DNA of 64,000 nucleotides from an uncultured Tateyamaria sp. (GTDB taxonomy: Bacteria; Pseudomonadota; Alphaproteobacteria; Rhodobacterales; Rhodobacteraceae), in contig NZ_CANMBJ010000002.1 of assembly GCF_947496075.1 (NCBI RefSeq), positions 1,054,001-1,118,000 of the forward strand, given 5' to 3'. Positions 1 through 8,401 of the stretch are shown in pieces. Numbering within the stretch: the stretch's first letter is position 1; every line of letters starts with the position of its first letter. The position numbers were made by a program, and so were the translations under genes. The notes beneath the pieces are model-generated. The model made no database searches, was not told the origin of the DNA, and was given only the letters and a program-made list of their open reading frames with translations.

Positions 1-687
1 GATGATTGCATAGTAGGCAATGGCCAGAACAGTGTCGGTGTGCAGGTTCAGGCTGATTGGCCCATCGACAACCCAGGCTAACGGAACTGTCACCAGGCTG
101 GACCCCGTCAACATGCCCGCCGCTGCGACCTGCGGGCGTAAACCACTCAGGAAGTGCCGCCCCCAAACGCCAGCCAGAGCGTAACTGACTGTGCCGGCCA
201 CAATTGCCACTTGGGCCAGGCTGCGCAGATCGAAGGATTTGAAGTTCTCAAGTCCGATCGCAGTCGCCACGCCGAAAAACCCAAGGACAACACCCACTGC
301 CTTGCGGGCACTGATCCGCTCGTCCGCAAAAAAGAGCGCTGCTGCAATCACGCCAAAGATGGCCGTGGCCGCGTTCAGGATCGAGGTAAGACCGGTTTCA
401 ATGTAAAGCTGCCCCCAAGCCATGAGACCGAAGGGGATAACGTTGTTCAGAACACCCATGCCCAAAAACGCGACCCAGATGCGCGGATTGCGCGGCACCG
501 GCATGCGCATTGCCCAGACCACAAGCCACAGGGCGCACATGGCCCAGAATGTGCGATGTGCGATGCTGGTCAGGGGGGCAATCTCGTCCAGAGCGATGCG
601 GATGGACAGAAATGACGCGCCCCAGATCAAACCAAGAAGAAGAAGTTCGGACCAGGCGCGCCCCGAGAGGGTTTTTTGTGCTGTCAT
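1..687 (-). CDS. EamA/DMT-family transporter, 3' end cut by the window edge
   Basis: The frame reads from an ATG at 687 to base 1 without a stop, giving the first 229 residues of a hydrophobic protein with the alternating membrane segments and internal duplication of EamA (drug/metabolite) transporters. The N-terminal LGLIWGASFLSIRIAL and the later ATAIFGVIAAALFF are typical. These are inner-membrane exporters of small metabolites or amino acids, and the substrate cannot be told from sequence. A TGA at 700-702 lies in frame just upstream, so the start is well bounded. A second EamA gene lies 1.4 kb away at 2073-2942 on the same strand. Confidence 0.85.
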   Translation of the reverse strand, partial: MTAQKTLSGRAWSELLLLGLIWGASFLSIRIALDEIAPLTSIAHRTFWAMCALWLVVWAMRMPVPRNPRIWVAFLGMGVLNNVIPFGLMAWGQLYIETGLTSILNAATAIFGVIAAALFFADERISARKAVGVVLGFFGVATAIGLENFKSFDLRSLAQVAIVAGTVSYALAGVWGRHFLSGLRPQVAAAGMLTGSSLVTVPLAWVVDGPISLNLHTDTVLAIAYYAII

Positions 688-740
688 GGACGCACCCTGT
701 CAGCCCGACTTGTCTTCCGCCACCCGGAACCTGCGCAAAG

Positions 741-770
741 AAAAACCCCGCCTAGAAAGGCGGGGTTTCT
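741..770 (-). terminator. Rho-independent terminator after the FadL-type gene
   Basis: AAACCCCGCC (743-752) and GGCGGGGTTT (759-768) form a perfect 10-bp stem around a 6-nt loop. Read on the minus strand the stem is followed by TTTTTCTTTG. It lies 25 bases past the stop of the outer-membrane gene. Confidence 0.9.
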
Positions 771-793
771 GATGTATCCCTGCGGGGACAAGT

Positions 794-1924
794 TTAGAAT
801 TTGTATTCGAAGCGCAGGCCCAAAGAAATCGCGTCATTGCTTTCAAAGTCCGCTACGGGGGTCGAACCGCCCGGTGCAGCAATAGCGTCTCCGAGGAACG
901 TGTAGCGCACGCCGCCTGCGATCGCGAAGTCTTCATTCACATCGTATTTCGCGCCGACTGCGATGAACTGTGAACCGTTGTTAGGAGCAAGGGGCGACAC
1001 AAGGTCGTCATCCCCTTCAGTTGTGAAACCAACGGATACGGATCCCGACCACTTTTCATTGAAGCGACGACCAATACCAATCGAGAAGTCATACCCGTCT
1101 TCGAGGTCCGTCAAAGACCGCCCAAAGTTTTCAGGTATCACTTCGGTATCGCTATAACGAGCATAGCGCAACGTACCGAAAAGCAACGTATTCTGCGCGA
1201 TACCCGTTTGGAAATCTAGGTTCAGACTTTCAGGAGTATCCACTTCTGTAACACTGCTGAGCTGAACAGGTACGCCGGGAATGGTTTCAACAGTGGGCAG
1301 GTCGTGGCTTGTTTTTGAATTGTACGTCAGAGCGACACGCAACGCGATTGCGGGGATTTCGTAAGCTGCACCAACAACGTAGCCAAATGCGCCATCTGAT
1401 GCGAACGCAGCGTTAAATCCATTTGCTCCAGCAGGGGCAAATGCGAAACCACCCAAGCTGACGTTTGCGGATACCTCTTGGTACCGTAGTCCCCCGTGGA
1501 CCGACCAATTGTCGTTGAACTTGTATCGGGCCAAGGCGGTGTAAGCGATGCTATCTACCGTCGCGCCAGTTCCGCCTAGAGCCGATGCTGCCGGGCTTTC
1601 GGTGTAGAAAGTGTCCGCTCCGTATGGTTCATCAATAATGAACGCCAAGGACAGCCGGTCGTTGAAATCGTATTTGATCGCACCCGACCAAGTCAGATAC
1701 GAGTCTCCGACGTTGGCAATTGGCGAACCCGCGATACCAGGAACAGGGAACGTGGACTGCGTTGTTCCTTCAACTGTAGGATCGGTGTAGGCAAACGAAA
1801 GCTGCGCACGATTGCCTTCCTCGAACAGAATGCCAATGTTCTGACCGGAGCGGTCAAGGCCGACGGCGTGAGCAGATGCGGTGGACGCCAGCAGCGCCGC
1901 CACCGTCATTAGACGGGTTTTCAT
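794..1924 (-). CDS. FadL/OMPP1/TodX-type outer-membrane transport protein
   Basis: This 376-aa protein begins with a clear signal peptide (MKTRLMTVAALLASTASAHA) and continues into an amphipathic beta-barrel that ends in an aromatic residue (EYKF), the usual outer-membrane sorting signal. The start of the mature part (GLDRSGQNIGILFEEG) and the later barrel strands resemble the FadL family, which takes up hydrophobic compounds such as long-chain fatty acids. An upstream in-frame start at 2005 exists, but the ATG at 1924 has a strong Shine-Dalgarno (GGGAGGAAATAAT) and starts directly with the signal peptide. It is a single-gene unit with its own terminator and a palindrome about 80 bp upstream. 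Confidence 0.88.
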   Translation of the reverse strand: MKTRLMTVAALLASTASAHAVGLDRSGQNIGILFEEGNRAQLSFAYTDPTVEGTTQSTFPVPGIAGSPIANVGDSYLTWSGAIKYDFNDRLSLAFIIDEPYGADTFYTESPAASALGGTGATVDSIAYTALARYKFNDNWSVHGGLRYQEVSANVSLGGFAFAPAGANGFNAAFASDGAFGYVVGAAYEIPAIALRVALTYNSKTSHDLPTVETIPGVPVQLSSVTEVDTPESLNLDFQTGIAQNTLLFGTLRYARYSDTEVIPENFGRSLTDLEDGYDFSIGIGRRFNEKWSGSVSVGFTTEGDDDLVSPLAPNNGSQFIAVGAKYDVNEDFAIAGGVRYTFLGDAIAAPGGSTPVADFESNDAISLGLRFEYKF

Positions 1925-2005
1925 ATTATTTCCTCCCAAATGGCGCACAGAGTGGATGTCGAGTGGGTGCGCTTTGGGATGGTATAAGCCTTTTTCAAGG
2001 GGCAT

Positions 2006-2021
2006 GCGTCAATATTGACGC
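2006..2021. promoter_or_regulatory. Perfect 16-bp palindrome upstream of the FadL-type gene
   Basis: GCGTCAATATTGACGC reads identically on both strands and lies 82 bp upstream of the ATG at 1924. Its position in the intergenic region and its A+T centre suit a dimeric repressor or activator site. The cognate regulator is not visible in this window. Confidence 0.45.
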
Positions 2022-2059
2022 TAGGGCAGATGAGCGCTCGTGACGGAGCGTCATAAGTT

Positions 2060-2077
2060 TGTGACATTCGGGTCACA
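2060..2077 (-). terminator. Inverted repeat over the stop codon of the EamA gene
   Basis: TGTGAC (2060-2065) and GTCACA (2072-2077) flank six bases. The repeat overlaps the stop codon of the upstream EamA gene (2073-2075). It could be a weak terminator hairpin or a protein-binding dyad. The 8-bp spacing between TGTGA and TCACA does not fit the 6-bp CRP spacing. Confidence 0.3.
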
Positions 2078-2942
2078 TCGCTTTGGATTGCCGCGATTCG
2101 ACCAGAATGTTCACGTAATTGCCCGCAAAGATGACGGCCGCGCCAACAAATACCCAAACATCAATGACTTCGCCATAAACGAGCATCCCGATCACTGCGA
2201 TGGTTGGCAGGCGAATAAAGTCAATGGGGACTACGACGGTTGCAGGTGCAATGGAAAGTGCGTTGGTCAGGCAATAATGCGCCAACAGGCCAGCGCAGCC
2301 GATCAGGAATACCCAAGGCCCGGTTTGCAGGTCGGGCAGGGCGATGTCGCCATCATATCCCGCCATGGCGATTCCCATGACCAACTGCATGGATGTCAGC
2401 CAGAACAGGATGGATGTGATCCCTTCGTGCCGGGTTAACCGCTTGGTCAACATGATCGTGAGCGCAAAGAAGATGGCCGAGGACGCTGCGGTGATAACAC
2501 CAGCGTTGATCCCGGCCATGTCGGGCCGCGCAACGATCAGGATGCCAACGAACCCCATAATCGCGGCCAGTGCGCGCACGCGGGTCAGCCGTTCACCCAA
2601 TATCAGCGGACTCAAAACAATCACCCAGATAGGCGAGGTGAACTCCAGCGCAAAGACCTGCGCAAGTGGGATCACCGTGACCGCGTAGAACCAAAGGTTC
2701 TGGCCCGTGAAATGCGCGACGTTGCGGACCAGATGTGTACCAAGGCGATCCGTCTTGATGCTGCGCCAGGCACCGGTGGCCAAGGCGAACGCACAGACGA
2801 CCACGATGCCAACGACGCTCCGATACATCATGATCTCAAACGTATCGAGGCTGTCGGAAACCTCGCGTCCGGCGACTGCCATGGTCGAAAAAGACGCGAT
2901 GGACCCTGTCATCCAAAGCGCTGCCCTAAGGACTGGACTCAT
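2073..2942 (-). CDS. EamA/DMT-family transporter
   Basis: This is a full-length (289 aa) inner-membrane protein of the drug/metabolite transporter superfamily with about ten hydrophobic segments in two EamA repeats. The second repeat starts near SAIFFALTIMLTKRL. It would export a small metabolite, and the substrate is unknown. Its ATG overlaps the stop of the ABM-domain gene in an ATGA (2939-2942), and that gene overlaps guaA, so guaA, the ABM gene and this one form a tight minus-strand operon. Confidence 0.88.
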   Translation of the reverse strand: MSPVLRAALWMTGSIASFSTMAVAGREVSDSLDTFEIMMYRSVVGIVVVCAFALATGAWRSIKTDRLGTHLVRNVAHFTGQNLWFYAVTVIPLAQVFALEFTSPIWVIVLSPLILGERLTRVRALAAIMGFVGILIVARPDMAGINAGVITAASSAIFFALTIMLTKRLTRHEGITSILFWLTSMQLVMGIAMAGYDGDIALPDLQTGPWVFLIGCAGLLAHYCLTNALSIAPATVVVPIDFIRLPTIAVIGMLVYGEVIDVWVFVGAAVIFAGNYVNILVESRQSKAM

Positions 2943-3217
2943 GGCATGCCCTTGATGGCGTAGTCGCGAGCAATACCCGCTGTTTCTTTCGCCCAGATAG
3001 ATTTGGAGGCGCGAGACTGATGTGCATCAAAAGCTGCGGGATCAGTAAACTCTTCCGAGACAGTCCAAACCAACGGATCGTCTGTGGGCAACACATCGAA
3101 TCGAATGCAGCCGGGTTCGGCCCGTGTCAGACGCACGTGCTCGGGCAGCGCTGCACGCACACGTGCTGCCTCTGCCTCTGACGCACAGCGCAGAAACCCA
3201 TCCAGCGTTACTCCCAT
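2939..3217 (-). CDS. Antibiotic-biosynthesis-monooxygenase (ABM) domain protein
   Basis: This 92-aa protein has the ABM ferredoxin-like layout: an N-terminal strand, a helix, and the segment [18 protein letters not shown] followed by F-x-D-x-A-A-F-D-A-H and a C-terminal helix. ABM proteins are small dimeric cofactor-independent oxygenases or ligand binders, and some degrade quinols or heme. Substrate prediction is not possible here. The gene overlaps the end of guaA by 10 bp and the start of the EamA gene by 4 bp, which suggests translational coupling, although no shared pathway is obvious. Confidence 0.75.
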   Translation of the reverse strand: MGVTLDGFLRCASEAEAARVRAALPEHVRLTRAEPGCIRFDVLPTDDPLVWTVSEEFTDPAAFDAHQSRASKSIWAKETAGIARDYAIKGMP

Positions 3218-4782
3218 TCGATGGTGCCCGGAGGTTTCGACGTGATGTCATAGGTGACACGGTTAATCCCCGGAACTTCATTGATGATGCGTGTCGCCGT
3301 TTCACCAAGGAATTCATGGGTGAAAGGATAGTAATCTGCCGTCATCCCATCGACTGAAGTAACCGCGCGCAGCGCGCAGGCATAATCATAAGTCCGTCCG
3401 TCGCCCATCACGCCGACCGTGCGCACGGGAAGGATGGCGCAGAAGGCCTGCCAGATCTCGTCATACAGCCCGTGTTTGCGAATCTGATCGATATAGACAG
3501 CATCCGCCTCGCGCAGAATGTCCAGCTTGGCCCGCGTGATTTCTCCCGGGCAGCGGATGGCAAGGCCGGGGCCGGGGAATGGGTGGCGACCGATGAAGTG
3601 ATCGGGCAGACCCAACTCGCGGCCCAGGGCGCGCACTTCGTCCTTGAACAATTCACGCAATGGTTCGACCAGTTTCAGACCCATCTTTTCCGGCAGACCG
3701 CCCACATTGTGGTGCGATTTAATTGTGACCGACGGACCGCCCGAGAAGCTGACGCTTTCGATGACGTCCGGATAGAGCGTGCCTTGGGCCAGGAACTCGG
3801 CACCCTCGATTTGGTCAGCGTATTTCTGGAACACGTCGATGAACAGGCGGCCAATGATCTTGCGCTTGGTCTCGGGATCGGACTGACCTTCAAGTTCACC
3901 CAGAAACAGCTCTGTCTCGTCTGCGTGGATAACTTGGAGGTTCATGTGGTCGCGGAACATGCCAACGACCTCTTCGGCCTCGTTCTTGCGCAGCAGGCCA
4001 TGATCGACAAAAACACAGGTCAGCTGGTCCCCAACAGCCTCGTGGATCAACGCCGCGGCGACGGAACTGTCGACACCGCCGGATAGGGCGCAGATGACAT
4101 TTTTGTTACCAACCTGATCGCGAATACGCTGCACTGCTTCCTCGCGGTAGGCACCCATCGTCCAATCGCCGGCAAAACCCGCCAACCGCACGAAGTTTTC
4201 ATAAAGTTTCGCACCCTTGGGGGTGTGGTGCACCTCGGGGTGGAACTGAACGGCATAGAAGTTGCGCGTGGTGTCCGCGGTAATCGCATAGGGCGCGTTG
4301 GGCGAGGTGCCATAGACCTCGAAACCGGGGGCAAGCTTGGACACATGGTCGCCGTGGCTCATCCACACCTGTTCCTTGCCATCACCGAACCAGCCGTCCA
4401 GCAGGTTAAGCTGCCCTTCCGGCGTGACAAAAGCACGGCCGAACTCTGCCGTGCCACCTCCACCAGAGATTTTTCCACCTTCGACCAGGCCACCCAGCTG
4501 CTGCATCATCACCTGCTGGCCATAACAGATACCCAGAACCGGTATGCCCATATCGAACAAGGCGTCTGGCGCCCGGGGGGAGCCGTCACGCGTCACACTG
4601 TCCGGTCCGCCGGACAGGATGACGGCCTTGGGCGCCATGTCCCGAATCAGGTCGGCATCGACGTTCTGATAGGGGTGGATTTCGCAATAGACATCCAGCT
4701 CGCGCAGGCGGCGCGCGATCAATTGCGTCACCTGGCTACCGAAGTCGATGATGAGAAGGCGGTCATGGATCTGGTCGGTCAT
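3208..4782 (-). CDS. guaA: GMP synthase (glutamine-hydrolysing)
   Basis: GuaA converts XMP to GMP using ATP and glutamine in purine synthesis. The 524-aa protein has the N-terminal class I amidotransferase domain with nucleophile Cys86 in GICYGQQ and the catalytic HPE at 181-183. An ATP-pyrophosphatase domain follows with the PP-loop SGGVDSS (234-240), and the C-terminal dimerisation domain ends in [13 protein letters not shown], as in nearly all GuaA proteins. Length and motifs are normal. It heads a minus-strand operon with the ABM and EamA genes. Confidence 0.98.
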   Translation of the reverse strand: MTDQIHDRLLIIDFGSQVTQLIARRLRELDVYCEIHPYQNVDADLIRDMAPKAVILSGGPDSVTRDGSPRAPDALFDMGIPVLGICYGQQVMMQQLGGLVEGGKISGGGGTAEFGRAFVTPEGQLNLLDGWFGDGKEQVWMSHGDHVSKLAPGFEVYGTSPNAPYAITADTTRNFYAVQFHPEVHHTPKGAKLYENFVRLAGFAGDWTMGAYREEAVQRIRDQVGNKNVICALSGGVDSSVAAALIHEAVGDQLTCVFVDHGLLRKNEAEEVVGMFRDHMNLQVIHADETELFLGELEGQSDPETKRKIIGRLFIDVFQKYADQIEGAEFLAQGTLYPDVIESVSFSGGPSVTIKSHHNVGGLPEKMGLKLVEPLRELFKDEVRALGRELGLPDHFIGRHPFPGPGLAIRCPGEITRAKLDILREADAVYIDQIRKHGLYDEIWQAFCAILPVRTVGVMGDGRTYDYACALRAVTSVDGMTADYYPFTHEFLGETATRIINEVPGINRVTYDITSKPPGTIEWE

Positions 4783-4828
4783 GTGCGTGCAATAGGCATG
4801 TGTGTCAGGGGTGGCAAGCGTCGGACAG

Positions 4829-4859
4829 TGGCTCTGCCCCAGACCCCGTCGTATTTTTT
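4829..4859. repeat. Rhodobacteraceae-type intergenic element (GGCTCTGCCCC type)
   Basis: The stretch GGCTCTGCCCCAGACCCC followed by a T-rich tail (GTATTTTTTG) resembles an element I recall as frequent between genes in this family. A related copy lies at 36588-36626. Here it sits between the divergent guaA and mttB-like genes, where a terminator would not be expected. Confidence 0.45.
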
Positions 4860-4973
4860 GTCAGAAGAAGGGAGGATGTCGCTTTTTTCCCTTGATGGAC
4901 GCTAACCGCGCGCCGTTGGGTTTGGGATAGGGTAATCACCTTGGCATCAATTCATGTGAAAAGGGGATGCGGC

Positions 4974-6518
4974 ATGGAACAGGCACCGACACGCAGACGG
5001 GGACGCGGTGGCGGCGGTGCTGCACGACGGGCCGAACGCAGTGCCGTGTCCTTCGAGACCGCGAAGTTCATCGAACGCAATATCCCGAATTTCGAGGTGT
5101 TGACGGAAGAGGCTCTCGAAATCATCGAAAACAACGCCGAGAAGGTGTTGGAAGAGATCGGGGTGAACTTCCCCGATAATCCGGCCGCTTTGCAAAGGTG
5201 GCGCGATGCGGGCGCAGATGTAGACGGTGAACGGGTGCGCATTCCATGTGGCCTGGCGCGCAAGTTGTGTGAAACAGCGCCGTCATCGTACACCCAGCAT
5301 GCGCGCAACCCCGCGCGTACGGTTGAGGTGGGTGGCAAGAGTCTTGTCCTCGCCCCCGTCTATGGCCCGCCTTTTGTTCGGGATGCCAGTGGCGGCCGAC
5401 GTTACGCGACGATGGAAGACTTCCGCAACTTTGTGAAGCTGGGTTACATGTCGAAATGGCTGCACCATTCAGGCGGCACCGTCTGTGAACCCACGGATGT
5501 AGCGGTGAACAAGCGGCACCTCGATATGCTGCACGCCCATATGACGTTGTCAGACAAGCCCTACATGGGATCTGTCACCGAACCCAGCCGTGCCCGCGAT
5601 TCGGTCGAGATGTCGGAAATTCTGTTTGGTAAGGATTTTGTGGCCGAGAACACGGTGATGACATCGCTCATCAACATCAACTCGCCCATGACCTTCGATG
5701 ATGTGATGATGGGTGCGCTTGAGGTCTATGCGCAGGCAAATCAGGCCTGCATTATCTCGCCCTTCATCGTGGGTGGGGCCATGGCGCCCGTGTCTGTTGC
5801 GGGGACGCTCACACAAGTGCTGGCCGAGGTGCTGGCAGGCATCGCGTATTCCCAGCTGTGCAGGGCAGGGGCGCCGGTCATTATGGGGGCGTTTGTCACC
5901 TCCATAGACATGAATTCAGGTGCGCCAACTTTTGGTACGCCGGAAGCATCGCACATCACCTACGGCGCCGGGCAATTGGCGCGTCGGCTTGGGCTTCCGT
6001 TCCGGTCGGCCGGGTCATTCTGCGGCTCGAAGCTGCCTGATGCGCAGGCCGCCTATGAAACGGCCAATTCGCTAAATATGGGCCTTCTGTCGGGTGTAAA
6101 CTTCATGCTGCACTCATGTGGTTGGCTTGAGGGCGGGCTGGTCAGCTCTTACGAGAAATTCGTCATGGATGCGGACCAGCTTGGAACGCTGCACCATCTG
6201 GCTGCCGGCGTGCAGGTGGACGAGAACGCGCAGGCGATGGACGCCATTCGAGAAGTGGGGCCGGGCGGGCACTACCTTGGATGCGCCCATACGCAAGCGA
6301 ACTTCAAGTCAGCGTTCTGGAAGTCAGACCTTCTGGATTACAAGCCATTCGAAACTTGGGAAGACGAGGGCGCGCGGGATACGGCCGCGCTGGCCACGCT
6401 TCGGGTGCAAAAGCTTCTGTCGGACTACCAGCAACCCGCCATGGACCCTGCCACGCGCGAGGCGCTGGATGCCTACGTGGCCGAAAAGAAAGCGGCAGAG
6501 CCTGACAGTTTCATGTGA
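4974..6518 (+). CDS. MttB-superfamily (trimethylamine methyltransferase-like) corrinoid methyltransferase
   Basis: This 514-aa protein belongs to the MttB/COG5598 superfamily, whose members transfer a methyl group from a quaternary or tertiary amine to a corrinoid protein. Family hallmarks are the N-terminal FEVLTEEALEIIENNAEKVL segment, the central barrel (SGGTVCEPTDVAVNKRH) and the C-terminal GGHYLGCAHTQ region. No in-frame TAG is present, so it is a non-pyrrolysine member. Those characterised elsewhere act on substrates such as glycine betaine. A basic Arg/Gly tract follows the start. The ATG at 4974 has AAGGGG upstream and is preferred to the TTG at 4941. No corrinoid protein gene is adjacent. 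Confidence 0.85.
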   Translation: MEQAPTRRRGRGGGGAARRAERSAVSFETAKFIERNIPNFEVLTEEALEIIENNAEKVLEEIGVNFPDNPAALQRWRDAGADVDGERVRIPCGLARKLCETAPSSYTQHARNPARTVEVGGKSLVLAPVYGPPFVRDASGGRRYATMEDFRNFVKLGYMSKWLHHSGGTVCEPTDVAVNKRHLDMLHAHMTLSDKPYMGSVTEPSRARDSVEMSEILFGKDFVAENTVMTSLININSPMTFDDVMMGALEVYAQANQACIISPFIVGGAMAPVSVAGTLTQVLAEVLAGIAYSQLCRAGAPVIMGAFVTSIDMNSGAPTFGTPEASHITYGAGQLARRLGLPFRSAGSFCGSKLPDAQAAYETANSLNMGLLSGVNFMLHSCGWLEGGLVSSYEKFVMDADQLGTLHHLAAGVQVDENAQAMDAIREVGPGGHYLGCAHTQANFKSAFWKSDLLDYKPFETWEDEGARDTAALATLRVQKLLSDYQQPAMDPATREALDAYVAEKKAAEPDSFM

Positions 6519-6818
6519 TCAGATTGCGGGGTCGCTTTGTGCTGCCCGCAGCGTACGCGCCTCGCCTACAATCGCGATCAGGATGTCGATGTGGCGCAGC
6601 AGGCTGTAGGACGAATCGTCATTGACGCGCTGGGCATTCAGGTCGCCTTCGATTTCCATCAGGCGCATAAGTGCGGCACCGTGGCGGGGCAACTGTCCGT
6701 AGCCCAGAAGACGCGGCAGATGCGCGTTTCGGCGATAGTCTTCCGCTCCGATTCGCGCGGCGCGCATCAGCAGGCGTGGACGACGAAGTGCGCTTAGCAT
6801 TGTCAGAATATCTTGCAT
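6519..6818 (-). CDS. DUF6477 family protein
   Basis: This 99-aa basic, helical, soluble protein (starting MQDILTMLSALRRPRLLMRA) matches my memory of DUF6477, a family restricted to Rhodobacteraceae with no known function. The ATG at 6818 follows AGGAGACCGGAA, a strong ribosome-binding site, and is preferred to the longer frame from 6923. The stop directly abuts the stop of the mttB-like gene with no spacer. It is divergent from the DUF6456 gene 272 bp away. Confidence 0.75.
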   Translation of the reverse strand: MQDILTMLSALRRPRLLMRAARIGAEDYRRNAHLPRLLGYGQLPRHGAALMRLMEIEGDLNAQRVNDDSSYSLLRHIDILIAIVGEARTLRAAQSDPAI

Positions 6819-7012
6819 TTCCGGTCTCCTAAACTTGATGTCGACCCGATCCCCGTCGGGTGAGTGCAAGCAAACCATTGCACAACCTGAACGGGTGTTG
6901 CGCACGTCAAGCTGACCGCGCACGTTCGTTTAGCAACTGTTTATCTTTTGGAAACAATGCTGCGTATATCGATGAATGTTAACGATCCAGTAATCAATGC
7001 AGCTCTAGGTTG

Positions 7013-7033
7013 TGTGGATGTTTTTGTGGATAA
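7013..7033. promoter_or_regulatory. Perfect DnaA-box-like site with an imperfect partner
   Basis: TGTGGATAA (7025-7033) is the exact reverse complement of the consensus DnaA box TTATCCACA. A second TGTGGAT starts 12 bp upstream at 7013. The pair lies 58-78 bp upstream of the DUF6456 start. It may be a DnaA-controlled promoter or a chance match. Confidence 0.35.
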
Positions 7034-7090
7034 CCCGATGCGAACAAAGACATTCGGGGCCCAAAAAGGGAAGAAGGACGGAAAACAGCT

Positions 7091-8230
7091 ATGCGCCACA
7101 GCGATGTACTCTGCTCGACGGACCTGAACCTGCCTGCCTGGGTTCCAGACGGGGCCGTACACTACCTTGCACACACCGAAGCCGGTTTGCCGATCCGCGA
7201 ACTGGCGCGCAAGTCGGGCTGTCATGCCTCGACCGTACTGCGCCAGATCCGGCGGTTTGAAACCCGTCGCGACGATCCTTTGGTGGATGCAGTGCTGCGT
7301 AAATTGGGGAAGTCTCTGGGTCGGAAACGTTCGTCGGCTGCACCTCAGCCCATGAAGGATGATCCGGAAATGCAAAATGCTCTTGCGCGGGACCACGGTC
7401 CAGACACCACCATGATGACACAGGATTCGGTCCGCATTCTGCGGCGGCTCTGTGAAACCGGGGCGGTTCTGGCGGTCGCGGTTGATATGGAAAAGGCGGT
7501 CGTCGTACGCGATGGCGTGACCGGCAGCAGCACGCGCACTGCCGTGGTTGATCGCAAGATTGCCGAAGCGATGGCGCTTCAGGATTGGATCAGCGCGGAA
7601 AGCGCGGGGCGCATTACGCGGTACCGCATCACGCCCGCGGGCCGTACGGCCCTTGCCGAGATGATGGGAGAGGTTGAAGACGCGCAGCCGGGCTTTGCCG
7701 AGGCTGCAACACCCTTCGCAGACCAGCACCGTCAATGGGGCGAGCGTACGGTGCGCGACACGGATACGGGCCAGCCACGCAAGGTACGCTACAACCTCGC
7801 TGAATCTCCGCTGACGGCATTGGCGCGCCGCCGTGATAAGGCGGGGCAACCGTTTCTTTCAGATGATCTTGTCACTGCAGGTGAACGCCTGCGCGAGGAC
7901 TTTGAACTTGCCCAGATGGGGCCCCGCGTGGCCCAAAACTGGGACCGCTTCCTGACGGGCGGCGGGCGCGGTGGGTTTGCGATGGACAGCGGTGTCGGCA
8001 ATGGGCCGGAAGGGGCCCGCACGCGTGTTGCGGCGGCCTTGCGGGATCTCGGTCCTGGCCTGTCGGATGTTGTTCTGCGCTGCTGTTGTTACCTGGAAGG
8101 GCTCGAGAGTGCTGAAAAGCAACTCGGCTGGTCCGCCCGGTCCGGCAAGATCGTGCTGCGCATCGCCCTGATGCGCCTGAAACAGCATTATGACGAGACG
8201 ATGGGACCGGGCGGCGGCCTGATCGGCTGA
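7091..8230 (+). CDS. DUF6456 domain-containing HTH protein
   Basis: This 379-aa protein starts with a helix-turn-helix-like region (LPIRELARKSGCHASTVLRQIRRFE, about residues 33-58). A middle segment includes RYRITPAGRTALAEM, similar to winged-helix proteins. The C-terminal DUF6456 domain (about 225-370) is rich in Arg and ends SGKIVLRIALMRLKQHY. The layout suggests a DNA-binding regulator, but no target is known to me. It is transcribed away from the DUF6477 gene and ends at a strong terminator. Confidence 0.75.
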   Translation: MRHSDVLCSTDLNLPAWVPDGAVHYLAHTEAGLPIRELARKSGCHASTVLRQIRRFETRRDDPLVDAVLRKLGKSLGRKRSSAAPQPMKDDPEMQNALARDHGPDTTMMTQDSVRILRRLCETGAVLAVAVDMEKAVVVRDGVTGSSTRTAVVDRKIAEAMALQDWISAESAGRITRYRITPAGRTALAEMMGEVEDAQPGFAEAATPFADQHRQWGERTVRDTDTGQPRKVRYNLAESPLTALARRRDKAGQPFLSDDLVTAGERLREDFELAQMGPRVAQNWDRFLTGGGRGGFAMDSGVGNGPEGARTRVAAALRDLGPGLSDVVLRCCCYLEGLESAEKQLGWSARSGKIVLRIALMRLKQHYDETMGPGGGLIG

Positions 8231-8250
8231 AAACCGCGCCTGTTCCGCCA

Positions 8251-8287
8251 AATGGCGCTGCGTCCTCCCCGCAGCGCCATTTTTTTG
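8251..8287 (+). terminator. Rho-independent terminator after the DUF6456 gene
   Basis: ATGGCGCTGCG (8252-8262) pairs with CGCAGCGCCAT (8270-8280) around a 7-nt loop, followed by a run of seven T from 8280. It lies 21 bases after the stop. Confidence 0.95.
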
Positions 8288-8401
8288 GTTTCTGTTCCTG
8301 TGTGACTCGCTTGCCCGCCGGTGCGGTTGGTCACAGTCAACGGGCGGTGAAGCATGATGGCATCGTCAAAACTTTGAACGTACTTGCGGTGGAGGTTTTG
8401 G

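Noticed and set aside
2060-2077. CRP-like site TGTGA...TCACA.
   Set aside because: The half-sites are separated by 8 bp rather than 6, and the site overlaps the end of a gene, not a promoter.
4974-6518. Pyrrolysine-containing MttB.
   Set aside because: There is no in-frame TAG in the gene and no pyl genes in the window.
7013-7033. Possible chromosomal origin because of DnaA-box-like sequences.
   Set aside because: Only one perfect box is present, there is no long A+T-rich unwinding region, and dnaA, hemE or parAB are absent nearby.
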